A DNA stretch of 14,632 nucleotides, from contig JAZKXO010000025.1 of assembly GCA_045611685.1 (NCBI GenBank), positions 1-14,632 of the forward strand. The letters run 5' to 3'. The notes beneath the pieces were generated by a model. The model was not told the origin of the DNA, searched no databases, and saw only the letters and a list, made by a program, of their open reading frames with translations. The position numbers and the translations under genes are program-made. Of the stretch, positions 14,362-14,632 are shown piece by piece. The stretch is from SIG701 sp045611685 (GTDB lineage: Bacteria; Bacillota; Clostridia; Oscillospirales; CAG-272). Positions within the stretch are counted from its first letter, which is position 1; each line of letters begins with the position of its first letter.

Positions 14362-14390
14362 ATTATACAACATTTTTATACAGTATACAA
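14362..14390 (-). promoter_or_regulatory. Promoter of the retron-like RNA and RT
   Basis: Minus strand TTGTAT (14385-14390), 17 bp, TATAAT (14362-14367). The transcript would start near 14355, which is where the proposed outer stem begins. Confidence 0.7.
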
Positions 14391-14464
14391 TACTTTCCCT
14401 CCACCATTTTTAAATTTCCGGTTTGTTTCAAGTCCAAAAGGTCGGGGCAAAGGTGCAATGGTGA

Positions 14465-14486
14465 AAAAGGGGGGTTACCCCTAAAA
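14465..14486 (-). terminator. Hairpin terminator upstream of the retron promoter (minus strand)
   Basis: On the minus strand AGGGG-TAA-CCCC followed by CCTTTTT; a short GC stem with T5. It would stop transcripts entering from the right. Confidence 0.5.
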
Positions 14487-14492
14487 ACACGA

Positions 14493-14516
14493 AAAGCCCC
14501 CGGAATTAAGGGCTTT
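14493..14516. terminator. AAAGCCC/GGGCTTT hairpin
   Basis: Arms 14493-14499 and 14510-14516, 10-nt loop. On the minus strand it continues with TTTTCGTG and TTTTT-like runs, so it may be a second terminator. Confidence 0.45.
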
Positions 14517-14532
14517 GAGCATTTAACGAAGC

Positions 14533-14632
14533 ATCGGCTACGCCGATATGAAGCACTCGCAAAGCTCGTATGATGCGTTTGCTTCGCAAACATGAAGCGA
14601 AGCGCACCACCGCGTCCACATGTGGCGAAGCC
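14533..14632. repeat. Tandem 22-nt hairpin units ending in ATGAAGC-like bases
   Basis: Units 14533-14554, 14555-14576 and 14577-14598 are each 22 nt: a 15-nt 6-3-6 inverted repeat then ATGAAGC, ATGATGC, ATGAAGC. Stems are ATCGGC/GCCGAT and GTTTGC/GCAAAC (both perfect) and ACTCGC/GCTCGT (4 of 6 pairs). A longer unit to 14626 ends in ATGTGGC inside the palindrome CCACATGTGG. The array runs to the window edge. Confidence 0.65.

Noticed and set aside
14363..14593. 76-codon minus-strand frame over the hairpins at the right edge
   Set aside because: It runs through two terminators, a promoter and the 22-nt repeats, and its peptide shows no family features.
14533..14632. CRISPR array
   Set aside because: The units are too short, the palindromes vary rather than repeat, and no cas gene is present.

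Overview
The window looks like the chromosome of a low-to-mid GC Firmicute of the class Clostridia, probably a gut-type uncultured lineage. The basis is strong AGGAGG-type ribosome binding sites, textbook -35/-10 promoters with 17-bp spacers in almost every intergenic gap, compact hairpin plus T-run terminators, one TTG start, and the gene families present (LicD/LicC, AEC carrier, ATP-free sugar deacetylase, LysR/MFS pair, retron-like RT). Base composition is mixed: by hand count, one 60-base line at 2401 is about 60% GC and one at 12601 about 43%. The right third therefore looks like accessory DNA. I cannot name the species.

Left part (1-3590): a NagA-like amidohydrolase (minus, cut by the window edge) diverges from a tight three-gene operon (plus) of an arylamine N-acetyltransferase and two tandem TIM-barrel amidohydrolases. 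The two tandem genes are duplicates that carry a near-identical central block, which suggests gene conversion. A bidirectional terminator at 3558-3587 closes this block.

Middle part (3587-7263): three genes point left. An AEC-type carrier has its own promoter. A licD-licC pair, for activating and transferring a phosphocholine-like group to a surface polymer, lies upstream of it; the LicD protein carries an N-terminal zinc ribbon. A small XRE regulator diverges from licDC, and a 23-bp dyad fills the licDC promoter from -10 to -35, so repression is likely. A class I inorganic pyrophosphatase follows, next to the fossil tail of an acetyltransferase gene.

Right part (7264-12486): a ceramidase-like hydrolase is preceded by a 43-codon ORF and followed by an internally deleted copy of itself. 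Next come a MATE-transporter stub that keeps its promoter, a GNAT acetyltransferase, an MFS transporter, and a broken LysR regulator that diverges from the MFS gene through two promoters occupying the same 32 bp on opposite strands.

Far right (12487-14632): an unrecognised cysteine-rich protein, an ORF that fuses the remains of a retron-type reverse transcriptase to unknown sequence, the rest of that RT pseudogene, and upstream of it a promoter and a roughly 245-nt highly folded RNA region bounded by a partial outer stem. That is the layout of a retron msr-msd. The last ~100 bases hold tandem 22-nt units, each a 6-3-6 hairpin followed by ATGAAGC-like bases; the stems differ but stay self-complementary in two of three units.

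The main theme on the right is decay. Five loci (ceramidase copy, MATE, GNAT tail, LysR, RT) are fragments produced by internal deletions, truncation or frameshifts. The best candidates for something new are the retron-like RNA, the 22-nt hairpin array, the zinc-ribbon LicD with its operator, and the face-to-face promoter pair.
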